Origin: Desulfomicrobium baculatum DSM 4028
GTDB taxonomy: Bacteria; Desulfobacterota; Desulfovibrionia; Desulfovibrionales; Desulfomicrobiaceae
Assembly (NCBI RefSeq): GCF_000023225.1
Contig: NC_013173.1
Coordinates: 124,001-188,000, forward strand
Reading direction: 5' to 3'
Length of the DNA: 64,000 nt
Of the stretch, positions 26,326 through 37,100 are shown piece by piece (the stretch's first letter is position 1; each line of letters begins with the position of its first letter). A program made the position numbers and the translations under genes. The notes beneath the pieces were generated by a model, which was given only the letters and a program-made list of their open reading frames with translations, was not told where the DNA came from and made no database searches.

Positions 26326-27416
26326 CACTGACCTCCCGAGGTGCTCATGCGCTTGCGGCCAACGATAGATATGGCGCTGAATGCGCGGTCCTGGGGGGAA
26401 CTGCCGTCGTCGATGTCGCGGATGGGCAGCATCCCGGTTTTGGCAAAGACGTCGCGAAGTTCATCATAGGTGAGCTTCGCTGCTACAGGCGCGGAGTACC
26501 AGTCGAAAATATCGTATCGTTTGGGAAAAAGGCAAATGTGCCGGGCCACGTCAGCGTACAGACCCTTGCGTACCAGAAAGCCGGTGAGTTGGGCGAGGAT
26601 GTCGGAGAATTCGTGCAGTTCCGCCAAGCTGAAGGTAGTGGTAACTCGGCGGATGGCTGCGTCATTCTCTTCCATACGGTCATTTCCGCGCTGGTAGGCC
26701 CGCACTGAGAACAGGCCACCTGGCTTCACCAGTCGGGCCAAGTTGGCCGCCGCGTCGAGCGGTGCGCCGGTGTGCTGGATGACTCCGATGGTGAACACCA
26801 CGTCGAAGTATCCCTGTTGGAAGGGTGGGTGCAGAATGTCGCCTTGTACCACTTGCGCCACCTTGCCGTATTCACGCAAGTTGGCGAAGGCCACGTCGGA
26901 GGCGCGGGTGAGGTCCATGGAGACCACTATGGCGTCTGCGTCGAACGCCGCGCGCGAGAAACGTCCATTGCCACAACCCGCGTCCAGAGTCAGTTTGTCG
27001 GCCACATCGTCCCGGCCGAGCAGTGATTTTTCGTGGAACCAGCGCAACGACTCGGCGACGTGACTCGCATCGCTACCCGTTTCTTCCGTCCATCCAAGGC
27101 GCGAGTAGTATTCCCATTCGTGTCCGAAGTTGTCCTGGGTGTGTTTCTGGATATCTGAAATTTCGCGTATCTCACCTGGCCAGCAGTGGAGTAGCTTCTC
27201 CGGTGCGATCGAGTGCCTGCGGCAGAAGTCCGAGGCGTCGAACAGGTAGGTGGGAACCATGCGTGGAATATGCTGGGCGATGGGGTAAACGGTGCCGCAG
27301 GCGCCGCAGGTGAGCAACCCTTCGCGAATGCCGGCGGTGGTTTTGTCGAAAATGTCCAGTGCCAGCGCGCCATAACAGGCCGGGCAGCGCAGGTAACGGT
27401 GCATGGAAGTGAGCAT
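26325..27416 (-). CDS. Class I SAM methyltransferase with Trm112-like zinc-ribbon N-terminus
   Basis: 363 residues. The N-terminus carries a Trm112-like zinc ribbon (LRCPACYGAL, then LLTCGACGTVYPIAQHIPRMVP). The methyltransferase core is at about 130-260: LTLDAGCGNGRFSRAAF (motif I), VVSMDLTRASDVAF, VVQGDILHPPFQQGYFDVVFTIGVIQHTG, LVKPGGLFSVRAYQRG. AGGAGA is well placed before the ATG. It is coupled by a one-base overlap to the radical SAM gene. The acceptor is probably a sugar or its nucleotide-linked precursor, by context only. Confidence 0.88.
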   Translation of the reverse strand: MLTSMHRYLRCPACYGALALDIFDKTTAGIREGLLTCGACGTVYPIAQHIPRMVPTYLFDASDFCRRHSIAPEKLLHCWPGEIREISDIQKHTQDNFGHEWEYYSRLGWTEETGSDASHVAESLRWFHEKSLLGRDDVADKLTLDAGCGNGRFSRAAFDADAIVVSMDLTRASDVAFANLREYGKVAQVVQGDILHPPFQQGYFDVVFTIGVIQHTGAPLDAAANLARLVKPGGLFSVRAYQRGNDRMEENDAAIRRVTTTFSLAELHEFSDILAQLTGFLVRKGLYADVARHICLFPKRYDIFDWYSAPVAAKLTYDELRDVFAKTGMLPIRDIDDGSSPQDRAFSAISIVGRKRMSTSGGQ

Positions 27417-27441
27417 TGTTTCTCCTGTCTAGGGCGGGGTG

Positions 27442-28566
27442 TTACGCAGGCGTCGCGTACAGCACCGTTTCCCATTCGTTGACGTAATGGTGGCTCAGGT
27501 GCAACCGGTAGCCTAGGCCAAGCCCCTGAATATAGTCGGGAATATCGTGGAAGTCTTGCGGGCTGTGGTACAGGCAGATGGCCAGCTTCGGCCGGAAGCG
27601 GCGCAGGGTCCGCTCGGCCCCCCTCAGGGCGTTCAGTTCCGCCCCTTCGATGTCCATCTTGACGAAGTCCACGCGGGGCAGCTTGGCGGCCTCGCACGTC
27701 TCGTCAATGGTGGTAGTGTGTATTTTTAGCGGAGCATGGTTGGACTGGTCAATGCGCGAACCGCCTCCCCCGGCGATGAATGAAAGTGTTTCGTTCGGCT
27801 GGTGCCACACGCCGCGCCGTACCAAGGTGGTGCGATTGGCAAGGTGAGGGTTCATGCACATGTTTTTGTTGAAGACCTGCAGAAAGAGCGGGTACGGTTC
27901 GAAGCAGATAACGAGCCCTTCCGGCCCGACGGCACGCGCGAATTGTAGCGACACGTCACCAAAAGCCGCACCGCAGTCCAGCACTACGTCACCGGGTCGC
28001 GCGCATACGCTCTGCTCACCATCCGTCCAGTAGTACGAGGGGGCATGCACCATCCGGTAGAGCTCCTCGCCGATAGTGTATATCCGCAAGGGACCTTCCT
28101 CTGTTCTGAGCTCGAACAGCGAGAAGATGTCAGTCGTCCATTTTTCCTGGATGGCCGCCACTAGATCGGTATCGGCCTGGGCTGAACGGTCCGCAGCGCG
28201 AAGGAGTTCGCCGCGCATCTTGGTGTTGCGGGGGCCATGGTATGGCAGACGCACCCTGAGGTGCCCCAGCACTGCGAAAGCAGCCAACTTCACCAATAGG
28301 TCTCTTGAACCGGAATCCGCCAGCAGTGAATAGAGCAACGATTTGGTGGCCACCTCGCGTTCGAATATCTCGCGGCGGGAAATAAACATCTCTTCCGCTG
28401 AGAGTCGCGGAGTGTTTTCCAGGGTGAGCAGGTCTTCTAACTGCGCGTCGCGGTCGCCGAGCTGGTAAAATCGCTGGTGATTGTCGGTGTGCACGGCACG
28501 TAGCGAGTCGAGGATGGTCGCGATCAGCGCGGCCGCAAAGCTTGCGGCGTGGGTGGGTTGGTTCAT
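27442..28566 (-). CDS. FkbM-family methyltransferase
   Basis: 374 residues from the ATG at 28566 (GGAGA six bases upstream); a longer in-frame extension overlaps the preceding gene and is unlikely. An N-terminal helical region of about 170 residues precedes the FkbM domain: PGDVVLDCGAAFGDVSLQFARAVGPEGLVICFEPYP, TTTIDETCEAAKLPRVDFVKMDIEGAELNALRGAERTLRRFRPKLAICLYHSPQDF. FkbM proteins O-methylate hydroxyls on natural products and glycans. It lies 17 bases after the upstream methyltransferase gene, in the same operon. Confidence 0.9.
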   Translation of the reverse strand: MNQPTHAASFAAALIATILDSLRAVHTDNHQRFYQLGDRDAQLEDLLTLENTPRLSAEEMFISRREIFEREVATKSLLYSLLADSGSRDLLVKLAAFAVLGHLRVRLPYHGPRNTKMRGELLRAADRSAQADTDLVAAIQEKWTTDIFSLFELRTEEGPLRIYTIGEELYRMVHAPSYYWTDGEQSVCARPGDVVLDCGAAFGDVSLQFARAVGPEGLVICFEPYPLFLQVFNKNMCMNPHLANRTTLVRRGVWHQPNETLSFIAGGGGSRIDQSNHAPLKIHTTTIDETCEAAKLPRVDFVKMDIEGAELNALRGAERTLRRFRPKLAICLYHSPQDFHDIPDYIQGLGLGYRLHLSHHYVNEWETVLYATPA

Positions 28567-28583
28567 TGGATTCTCCGGGCGGA

Positions 28584-29429
28584 TCATCTGGCGCGGGCGG
28601 CCAGTATTTCCTGTTGTTCCATGCCGTGCAAGAAGGCAAGACATGCATTTTTTCCCCAATACTGTTCGAGGAAGCGCGCTAGACGGTTCAGCGTGGTGCC
28701 GTCGATGGCGGGCCACGCCTTTGCTTCCCACGGGAAATGGAACAGCAGCCCCAGTAGGTGTCCCAGCGCCGCCGAGGGGGAGTTCACGAGGCGTAGCGAA
28801 CCGATGTTGGGATAGGGAAATTCACCGATGACGGTCTTCTGTCCGGCGGGTAGGTGGTAGAACAAGTTGTGCGGTCCCTTGTCGTGCCGTTTGGCCGCGC
28901 CGCCCCGGTGGTGTAGATTTATGTCGTGATAGACGATTGTGGCGTTATCGCTGAGGAATGGTAACGCCAGGATGGTGTCCATGGTGGCCCAAGGGTGGGT
29001 ATGATTACCATCAACAAAAAGGAAGTCGATCTTCTGGTCGCCCACCACATCGCCGATTTCGAAGCTGCTCTTACCAAGGTGTAGGCTATAGCCCCTTGGA
29101 GGAGTGTCAAAGACTTCGCGCACCAGAAACCCGGGGGTGCGGCTGGAATCGAAATAGCAGTGGTCCAGGTACTCCACTGCGGCAAGGCGGAAATCATTGC
29201 CCAGCAGTTGCAGTGCCGTGAGCATGTGAACAGTGGACGCTCCCGCAGCGGTGCCGATCTCCAGGACGAAGCGCGGACGCTCGTCCAGAATGCGGTTGAT
29301 CAGAAACTCGGCCTCCGTTTTGCTTATCTGTCCATAGTTGGCCCCAGCGGGGATGATGTGGTCATGCACCCTATCGAGGTGCCCCATGATGTGGCTGTAA
29401 TGCTTCGACCTGTCGAATGGTTTCGTCAT
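28584..29429 (-). CDS. Class I SAM methyltransferase (Methyltransf_24 / cephalosporin hydroxylase-like fold)
   Basis: 281 residues. Motif I is FVLEIGTAAGASTVHMLTAL, followed by AAVEYLDHCYFD, and KIDFLFVDGNHTHPWATMDTILALPFLSDNATIVYHDINLHH, the VDGNHTY-type metal-binding pattern of this family, so a divalent-metal O-methyltransferase is likely. GAGAGG precedes the ATG. A 100-base gap separates it from the asparagine synthetase-like gene upstream; no terminator is visible in that gap. Confidence 0.84.
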   Translation of the reverse strand: MTKPFDRSKHYSHIMGHLDRVHDHIIPAGANYGQISKTEAEFLINRILDERPRFVLEIGTAAGASTVHMLTALQLLGNDFRLAAVEYLDHCYFDSSRTPGFLVREVFDTPPRGYSLHLGKSSFEIGDVVGDQKIDFLFVDGNHTHPWATMDTILALPFLSDNATIVYHDINLHHRGGAAKRHDKGPHNLFYHLPAGQKTVIGEFPYPNIGSLRLVNSPSAALGHLLGLLFHFPWEAKAWPAIDGTTLNRLARFLEQYWGKNACLAFLHGMEQQEILAARAR

Positions 29430-29529
29430 GCCTCTCTCGTCCCGTGATGAAATGCTAAGTGGGCGCTGTTATGAAGCGTGTCTAGTACTCGGTTGATTTT
29501 TTGAATGCAATTCACATGCCTTGTCTGTG

Positions 29530-31245
29530 TTATCCAAGTTCCCATGGTGAGTGCTCCAGCCATGCGGCGAGCACCAACATGTGCCAGCCTTTGTGCGCGG
29601 TGTTGGTGGCATGGCGGTCCACCTGTTCGCCGGGCAGCAGGCTGCGAATGCGCCGCTTCCGTCCCAATAGATAATAGGCGCGCAACGGCTGCATGTCAGG
29701 GTGCAGCAGCCAGTCACGCACGCTGGTGCCGAAGCCTTGCTTGCCTCGTCGCCGGATGCTTTCCGGCCATATTTCGGCGAAGGCTTGGCGCATGATAATT
29801 TTGTGTCGCGTGCCGTCGGTCTTGAACTGCCATGGCAGCGAAATGAGGAACGACGCCAACTCGTTGTCCAGGAAAGGAGCGCGCAGTTCCAGCCCGTGGG
29901 CCATGGCGGCGCGATCGATCTTCTTCAGGATATCCGCTGGCAAGAAAGTGGCGATGTCTAAGCGCATGGCGTCGTCCACGCTTCCCGAAGCGTGCACGAT
30001 GCGCGGACGCTGGACTCGTGGTAGCTGCATATCGGCGATTTCCGCCTCCGAAAAGTGGGTTACATCGGCCCAGTGCCGCTCTGCTGATCGGCTCCAGCCG
30101 ACGCGTCCACCCTGTGGATCTGTCGCACCCGCCAGTGGCCCGTACCAGTAGTCGTACCCTGCCAGCAGTTCATCACCGCCGTCGCCAGTCAGGGCAACCT
30201 TCACGTGTTCACGCACTCGTCTGCACAACATGTAGGTGGGTAGGGCCGAGGAGTCAGCGAAGGGTTCGTCGTAGACTCGGCACAGGGTCATCAGCATGGC
30301 CGGCAGGTCCAAGACATCGTCGGCCAGTTCCACGTGGTCTAAGCCATAGGCAATTGCGACCTCACGTGCGAAGGGGCGTTCGTCGCGCGGTCCCGCGAAG
30401 CCGAAGGCAAACGAGCGCAGCGGCATCTCACGCACGGCATGCGCGGCGATGGTGGTTGAGTCGAGACCACCCGAAAGCAGCAGTCCCACCTCCACGTCTG
30501 CCACCAGACAGCCTCGCACAGCACGCGTCATCAGAGTGCGGAATTCTTCGGCCGCCTCCTCGGGGGAGGGCGGATGTTCCATGGGTGCGGGGGGCTGCCA
30601 GTAAGGGAATACGGTGGTGTTGTCGTTTTCGTGCACCAGGGCATGGCCTGGAGGAAGACTGTGTACGTCTCGATAGATAGTCATGCCTTCCGGTACGTAG
30701 CGCAGCGTCAGAAAGTTGGCGACGGCTGTACGATTAATGACCGGGCGCACCAACCCACTTCGGATGATGGCTTTGATTTCCGAGGCGAAGACCAGGGAGC
30801 CGTCGTCAGTGTGGGCGTAATATAGGGGTTTTTCGCCGAAGCGGTCTCGCGCGCAGAGCAGGCGCTGTTCGCGGTCATCCCACAGGGCGAAGGCGAACAT
30901 ACCCGGCAGACGGGGTACGCAGGCCACGCCGTAAAGAGTGTATAGTGCGGGGATCAGTTCCGTGTCAGAGGTAGAGCGCAGGGGCACGGATAGCCTGGCC
31001 CGCAATTCTTTGTAGCCGTATAGTTCGCCGTTGAAGACCACTGAGATGTTTTTGCCATAGGCGAAGGGCTGGTCGCCGGTGGATAGGTCGATGATGCTGA
31101 GGCGCGTATGGCCTAGGGCACAGTTCTCGAAGAACTGTTCGCCCTGCGCGTCGGGCCCGCGATGCGCGATGGCCTCTCGCATGGCTACAAGCGCGGGGCT
31201 GAAACGTCGGGCGTGCTTACCCGCTATACCTGCTATGCCGCACAT
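29530..31245 (-). CDS. asnB: Glutamine-hydrolysing asparagine synthetase-like amidotransferase (AsnB family)
   Basis: 571 residues. The class II glutaminase domain begins at catalytic Cys2 (MCGIAGIAG) with IAHRGPDAQGEQ and FNGELYGYKELR. The synthetase domain has the PP-loop VGLLLSGGLDSTTIAAHA and the later KVALTGDGGDELLAGYDYW and KIDRAAMAHGLELRAPFLD. AAAGGAG is ideally spaced before the ATG. In glycan loci such proteins amidate sugar carboxylates (for example WbpS-like enzymes) rather than make free asparagine. With UDP-glucuronate chemistry next door, a uronamide is a reasonable guess. Confidence 0.92.
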   Translation of the reverse strand: MCGIAGIAGKHARRFSPALVAMREAIAHRGPDAQGEQFFENCALGHTRLSIIDLSTGDQPFAYGKNISVVFNGELYGYKELRARLSVPLRSTSDTELIPALYTLYGVACVPRLPGMFAFALWDDREQRLLCARDRFGEKPLYYAHTDDGSLVFASEIKAIIRSGLVRPVINRTAVANFLTLRYVPEGMTIYRDVHSLPPGHALVHENDNTTVFPYWQPPAPMEHPPSPEEAAEEFRTLMTRAVRGCLVADVEVGLLLSGGLDSTTIAAHAVREMPLRSFAFGFAGPRDERPFAREVAIAYGLDHVELADDVLDLPAMLMTLCRVYDEPFADSSALPTYMLCRRVREHVKVALTGDGGDELLAGYDYWYGPLAGATDPQGGRVGWSRSAERHWADVTHFSEAEIADMQLPRVQRPRIVHASGSVDDAMRLDIATFLPADILKKIDRAAMAHGLELRAPFLDNELASFLISLPWQFKTDGTRHKIIMRQAFAEIWPESIRRRGKQGFGTSVRDWLLHPDMQPLRAYYLLGRKRRIRSLLPGEQVDRHATNTAHKGWHMLVLAAWLEHSPWELG

Positions 31246-31263
31246 GGATTTGCTCCTTTAATC

Positions 31264-33363
31264 TCAGCGCTCCGAGCCATTACCGTAGATATGGTTCCAG
31301 CGTTGCGGTGGAAACATGATGGTCTGCATGTGGTCAGCGTCGGGCGCATCTAAGGCGTTGCGCAGGGCGTTCACCACGCCGTTGTCGTCATAGGCGGTGG
31401 CCTCCAGCGGTTCCTTGTGGCCCAAGGTTGCTCCTGATCTGTCCGCTAGGATGCGCGCCTCAAGGAAGACGTTGTCGATGTACACGGTTTCACGGTGCTG
31501 CCGACCGGCCTTCGCGCCGATTATGGCCGCGCGAAAATCCGGATCCCGTTCCGCCCAGGCCTGCCATCGCGGCAAGGCATTATTCACAAACCGTTCGTGT
31601 TTGTGGGACTGCACGAAGCACTTCTTGGCGATGTCCACGTAATGCTGCCCGTAATCGTGCAGCCCCACCACAAAGTCCTTCTGAAAGAAGAGAAAGCCCC
31701 GCTCCACCATGTGGTCGATGGTGGTGGCCTCGGGCCTCAGGGTATTGCCTTCTTCGGGGATTAGGGCAAGGGCAAGCGGCAGGTGTTTGGTCCGGTACAG
31801 ATGGTTGCCGGCTGGACGCAGCAGGTTGAATAATTTGTCGTGCACTAGCCCCTGTACCACGAAGGTGTTGGCCTGCTGGCGGTCGGCGAACAGCAAAACC
31901 TCGGCCACAAAAGCCGCCCGCACCAGCACGTCGGCGTCGATGACCAGTGTCCACTTGCGACTCTGCTCAATGCCGATTTCGAAGCACCGCCGCACCGCGC
32001 GACTGAACGGCACCTCGCGGATAACGTGCACGTGTTCTTCGGGTAGAATCTGGCGTAGCAGGTGTAGGCAGGCATCGGTGGTGCGTTCGCCCACGGTGCG
32101 CACCACGGCCGTGGTGTCAGCCAGCAGTTCGCTGACGGTGCGAGTAGCGCGCGGTACATGGATTGTGGGCACCGTTATGCAGGAGGACGCAATGTTCCCG
32201 GCGCGGGGAGGGGCCTGCGCGGCCATTCGATCAAACAGTCGAGCGAAGCGCGGTCCGGCTTGAGCCATGGTGTGGTGTTGCAGCACCGTGGCGCGGGCTC
32301 TCTTGCCCGCCTCCACCCGCGCGGTGCGGTCGGCCAGCAGCGGGGCCAAGCAGCGAGTCATGGCCTGCGCGGTGACCTGCTGGGCTACCATGCCCCCACC
32401 CCTCGCCGCGAAATCGGGTATGCCGCCTGTACCTGGAAAGCAGACCGTGGGTACACCGCGTTCCGCAGCTTCGAGGCTGACGAGAGGAAAGGGATCTTCG
32501 CGTGAAGTCATCAGGAAGATATCTCCGGGAGCCATTAGCTGGGCGGGTGCATCCAACTTGCCAAGGTAGGTGACGTGGTTGCGTGCTGGGCTGCGTTCTT
32601 TGTCCAGAAATAGACCACGCACGAGATCGTCTTCGGGATGGCCAGCCCAGAACGCCCGAAAACCGGTGATGCCCTGTGCCAGCAGAGCTTCGGCCACGTG
32701 CAGAAACAGGTCGGCTCCTTTGCGGTGGCTGATGGAACCGCAGCCCCAAAGTATAGGCCAGTTGGCAAGAGATGCGGCGTTTTTCGGCCCGTCAGCGCAG
32801 TCTGGATTGGCGGACGGCATTGGTAGTGCGGCCCTCCGCGAGATGTCCAGTGTGGTTTCGGTGTCCTCAATGGCACCATTGATGACGGTGATCCGGTCGT
32901 CCGGCACGCCGAAGCGGTTGCGCAACATGTCCGCCACGGGGGCGGACACGGCCACAAAGCCGGTGGAATGGCGCAGCAAGGCGGCCTGTACTTCCGGTGT
33001 GGCGTAGCGATCAACACTAGAACCCAGTTCTGCGATGCGTGTGATCATGGGCTTGCCGAAACCGGAAAGCAGCTCATAGGCCTTGGCAGAAACTACAGTG
33101 TTGCCGAAGATGACGTCCGGCATGCCACCGGTCAGGGCGGCAACACGAGCCAGGGCCGCCTCCGACTGCGTTGCGGTGTCCGGCAGGTCGCGCCAAAGCA
33201 TGAAGGGGGCCAGCCGGGCGAATTCCGCCGCAAGCGGGCCATCGCCCAGCGCTAGTACGCCAATGCGCCACGCTGTGTGCGCGCGGAACCAGCGTAGGAT
33301 GCGCAGAAAGGAGTGCTGTGCTCCGGCGATACAGCAGTCGTGTGTGATGAAAAGAGCGTTCAT
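31264..33363 (-). CDS. Two-domain glycosyltransferase (GT4 plus C-terminal GT-A-like domain)
   Basis: 699 residues from the ATG at 33363, which directly follows the upstream stop. Residues 1-390 are GT4: ITHDCCIAGAQHSFLRILRWF, ILWGCGSISHRKGADLFLHVAEAL, FLMTSREDPFPLVSLEAAERGVPTVCFPGTGG. From about 430 a second domain of another type begins, with VIREVPFSRAVRRCFEIGIEQSRKWTLVIDADVLVRAAFV (DXD-like) and a C-terminus rich in His and aromatic residues. Two transfers by one polypeptide are likely. No membrane segments are seen. Confidence 0.82.
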   Translation of the reverse strand: MNALFITHDCCIAGAQHSFLRILRWFRAHTAWRIGVLALGDGPLAAEFARLAPFMLWRDLPDTATQSEAALARVAALTGGMPDVIFGNTVVSAKAYELLSGFGKPMITRIAELGSSVDRYATPEVQAALLRHSTGFVAVSAPVADMLRNRFGVPDDRITVINGAIEDTETTLDISRRAALPMPSANPDCADGPKNAASLANWPILWGCGSISHRKGADLFLHVAEALLAQGITGFRAFWAGHPEDDLVRGLFLDKERSPARNHVTYLGKLDAPAQLMAPGDIFLMTSREDPFPLVSLEAAERGVPTVCFPGTGGIPDFAARGGGMVAQQVTAQAMTRCLAPLLADRTARVEAGKRARATVLQHHTMAQAGPRFARLFDRMAAQAPPRAGNIASSCITVPTIHVPRATRTVSELLADTTAVVRTVGERTTDACLHLLRQILPEEHVHVIREVPFSRAVRRCFEIGIEQSRKWTLVIDADVLVRAAFVAEVLLFADRQQANTFVVQGLVHDKLFNLLRPAGNHLYRTKHLPLALALIPEEGNTLRPEATTIDHMVERGFLFFQKDFVVGLHDYGQHYVDIAKKCFVQSHKHERFVNNALPRWQAWAERDPDFRAAIIGAKAGRQHRETVYIDNVFLEARILADRSGATLGHKEPLEATAYDDNGVVNALRNALDAPDADHMQTIMFPPQRWNHIYGNGSER

Positions 33364-33364
33364 C

Positions 33365-34105
33365 CTATTCAGCCTCCTGCGGCGTTGTTGGCTTCCGGCT
33401 AACGAAGACTTCCAGGAATTCACCGTCAATGCCGTAGTGGCGGTCGCGCTCTAGGCTGACCACGGTGGTCATACCCGTCAGGCGGTGAATGATCTCGGGC
33501 ATGTCGATGCCCCAGTCGATGGTCACCAGTGAACCGCCTCTGTCAACAGGGTTGCCATGGTACTGCGGCGGGGCGAGATGGCGGACCAGTCCATCCACCA
33601 GTTCTGCACGTCTGCGGGTGCACGTCTCGTCAGCATACCAGGGCACCGTGAACACGTGGAAGCCGCCTGGTTTCAGCACCCGGGCAATCTCGCGCAATGC
33701 AGTGGCGGAATCCATCAGGTGTTCCATAACGTCCTGCGATACAACCATGTCGAATGAGGCATCGGCGTATGTTAGCGCCTCCATGTTCTGCGACACGCAT
33801 CCATGCCGGCGAGAGAAACTGCCGAAGGACACGTCCGGCAGGTAATGCGATGCGCTGTACCGTCTGCACTGTGAGCGCAGATAGTTTGATGAAGCTCCGC
33901 CGGGCGCGAATTCGTGCAGAGTCAGTGTGCGCCAGTGGGGCACAAAGCGATCCAGAGCCCGAATCAGCGCTCTGAAGCGGGGAATGGAGCCGCAACGCAG
34001 GCAACGGTAGTGGTCGCGCAGCCACGTCTCTGCGCTGACGAAGATGGTCTCCTTTTCGCAGATCGGACACCAGCCAGGGTTCTTGCAATGCAGGGCGGAA
34101 CTCAT
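33365..34105 (-). CDS. Class I SAM methyltransferase with N-terminal zinc knuckle
   Basis: 246 residues. Two CxxC pairs at the start (WCPICEKE and RCLRCGSIPRFRAL) form a zinc knuckle. The core has SFDMVVSQDVMEHLMDSATALREIARVLKPGGFHVFTVPWY, typical of Methyltransf_11 enzymes, and a weak motif I (LTLHEFAPGGAS). GGAGG is well placed before the ATG, which overlaps the upstream stop by ATGA. It is the third of four intact methyltransferases in this operon, so the glycan is probably heavily O-methylated. Confidence 0.86.
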   Translation of the reverse strand: MSSALHCKNPGWCPICEKETIFVSAETWLRDHYRCLRCGSIPRFRALIRALDRFVPHWRTLTLHEFAPGGASSNYLRSQCRRYSASHYLPDVSFGSFSRRHGCVSQNMEALTYADASFDMVVSQDVMEHLMDSATALREIARVLKPGGFHVFTVPWYADETCTRRRAELVDGLVRHLAPPQYHGNPVDRGGSLVTIDWGIDMPEIIHRLTGMTTVVSLERDRHYGIDGEFLEVFVSRKPTTPQEAE

Positions 34106-37100
34106 GCTTGTCCTCCATTCACGAAACGGGCCAGCACCCGCACCGAGCGGGCGGCCCGTTCCTGTGAAAACCCCACCTCCACGGGAACGAACTCGCGGTC
34201 GGCTGTGAGAGCAATTCTGAACGGCGGTTGGCCGGGCTCAATGTCGAAGGTGGCTTGTCCGGTGGATCCGTACTTTATGGTATCGGAAGTGGTGCTTTGC
34301 TCCTCGTTGTGCGGATTATCGCGTAACGGGAATGGCAGTTTGGTGTCGCCGATGGACAGGTTCACGACCGGCGTCGTGCCCCCATATAACATAGGGCGTT
34401 CGGCGGTAACACTCAGAAGCAGCCTCCCCCCACCAGGAGGAGGTGTGATGTCCATTCGTGCTTCCCGACCCATCCAGCGGCCGGTATCCTCTGTCCCGCC
34501 CACGAAGCCTTGCGTGTAGGAGACTGGCGAGGGAGGATACGTGTCGTTGCTGGCCCGTATTCGTTCCAGGTCATTCAGGCGGAGTTCCAATTGCAGGTCC
34601 AGCGTGCGCACCCCAGCGTCCAGTGCGGCGGCGGTTGCCTTTAGATAGGCGTCGCCGCGCAGCAGGTCCGGTTCCAACGCGCAGCCCTCGCCCCATTCGT
34701 TCCATGCGTTGATGAATACTAGGCGTTCGTCGGCAGGCAGTTTGGTCACTGATTCTACGGCGTGTGAGAGCCAGCGGCGGTATCTGTCGGGAGATGGGTC
34801 CAACAGCACCACGGAATCCTTGGGTCTGCGCGGAGTGTTGTCCCAGCGTGGGGTGACGCACGGGTATCTGCGATAGGATGCGGCGGGTTTGGTCAGTTGT
34901 CTGGCCACAAATTCGTCGTAATCGTACACGCGGTGTTCGCCGAACGCGAGGTCACGCCGGGGATCACCCAGGTTTGCCCAGTCGGGCTGGAATTCCACGG
35001 CTGCGTCGAAGCCGATGCCGTCGGGGGCGTCGCGTTCGGCGCTCATGCCTTCCACTTTGCACAGATATAAACCTGGCAGACCGGCGCGTTCGGCCATTAC
35101 ACGCCAGCGCGAAACGGTGGTTGCGGGGTCGGGTAGCAGACGGGTGCGGTACACCAGTAAGAGCGGCTTGCCGTTAACGCGGATATATCGTGAGTCTTGC
35201 ATGAAGCGCAGCAGCAGACGAAAATGGGCAGCGTCGTCCTCTGGCGAATGGCGCTGTTTTAGCAACAGTTCACGATTGCCGCCGTCCCAGTTGCGCGACC
35301 AGTTCTCGTTGGCCCAGCATAAGCAGAAGGGTAAGGAGATGTCGGAGGATAGGTAGTTTTCGATGGGCGTTTCAAGAATGCGTCGCCCGTGGAACCAGTA
35401 ATGGTAGAAGCAGAAACCATGCAACCCGTGCCGCCGGGCAAGATCGGTCTGATTGCGCATGACGTTGATGTCAGTCAGGTCGTACCAGCCCAATTCTCCA
35501 GGAATCAGCGGTTGATCGTGTCCAGGGAAGGCTGGTACGGTGCGCTGTACGTTGGTCCAATCTGTGAAACCTTCACCCCACCAATTGTCGTTTTCCGGCA
35601 CACGGTGGAACTGGGGCAAGTAAAAGGCCAGCAGGCGGGCGTCCGCCTGATCCTGCATCACGTCGATGGGGATATTGGCGGTGCAGGGGGAATCGGCGGA
35701 CTTAGAGTGAGGAGCACTCTGTAGGCTGGATGCGTTTGCCGGACCGATGCGTCTGCCCAGAAGGGCTCGGTCATTGCTCACAACACGCTGGCCAGGATTC
35801 AGTGGAGGTTCGTGCGCTATTAGTCGATGCGTCCACTTGCGCAGGAATATTTCCCGGTTGATGATCAGATGACGACGAATACCTTTACTGGGGTCTAGCC
35901 CAGCAGTGGTGGAGCCGAAATGAATTACAACAGACGAGGGTTCGTACACTACGGCCTTGCCAATTTCCCGCATGGCGAAGCACAGGTCAGTTTCTTCGTA
36001 GTAGGCAGGCGAATAACGCATGTCGAAGCCGCCCAATTCTCGAAACAAGTCGGCTCGCACGAGTAGGCAGGCTCCGCTGCAGTAGTCCACTTCGCACGGA
36101 CGGTTGAATTTGGGGAGCGCTGGATGGTCGTGTCTACCGAAGTTGGAGGCTGTACCGTCGCTGTGTACCACAGCGGCCGCTTCTTGCAAGGTGCCATTAG
36201 GGTAGATGAGACGTGAGCCAGCAGCTCCAGCCCATTCGGCCTCGTCTAAATGACGTGCCAGTGGTTCCAGCCAGCCCTTAAGCGGAATGGTGTCGTTGTT
36301 CAGGAATAGCAGGTAGTCGCCAGTGGCAGCTTTTGCGCCCTGGTTGCAGGCTTCGGTGAAACCCTTGTTTTCCGTGTTGTGAATTGCCGTGATGTCTTTT
36401 CGCGCTTCCAGCATGAGCCGTGTCTCGTCCGACGAGCCGTTGTTCACGACAATGACTTCGTAGTCGGAGTAAGACGTGTTGGCTTTGAGGGCCGCAAGGC
36501 ACTGCCGAGTGTATTCGGCATGGTTAAAAACCGGAATGATGATGGACACCTTTCGGGGTTTTGCAGGTGCGAACGGAGGGGTGAATGTTAATGATCCTTG
36601 GTGAATGTCTTTAGCTGCTTCTGTTAAGGTTACCGTTTCCCTCGCGGCGAGGGTGAGTAGGGTTAGCAGTGCCGTAGAACTGTCTTTGCAGATGGGATAG
36701 CCACATCGTGCATGCACCCAATTGCGCCACGCTGTGCGTGAAACGTCGGTGCAGGCTGTTTCTTGTGTAAGTACTTGAGAGGCGGTGGCTGCCGAGGCTT
36801 CGGGATGGGCTTCCAGTGCGGCGAGCAACCGTACGAGAACCTCGGGTTTCGGGTTTACGGCCACAGTGAGGCCACGTGCCATGCGCAGAGCTACGGCAAG
36901 GGCAGCTCCAGCGGCTTCGTCGCCTACTTCGGAGCGAGACGTCTCCGCATTCCAAGTAACGAGTCGGACTTGGGGAAATACCGTCGCCAGGCTGGTTATA
37001 GGCGCGTGTTCGATGTCTTGGTCTGCTGCATCGATACGACGCTGTGAGATCACGATAATTTCAAGGTCGTCGCGTAGAGGTGTCAATGTTTGAACAATTT

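Noticed and set aside
26990-27697. 235-codon minus-strand frame overlapping the FkbM and zinc-ribbon methyltransferase junction
   Set aside because: It lies across two better-supported genes in another frame and is Arg/Pro/Ala-rich without motifs.
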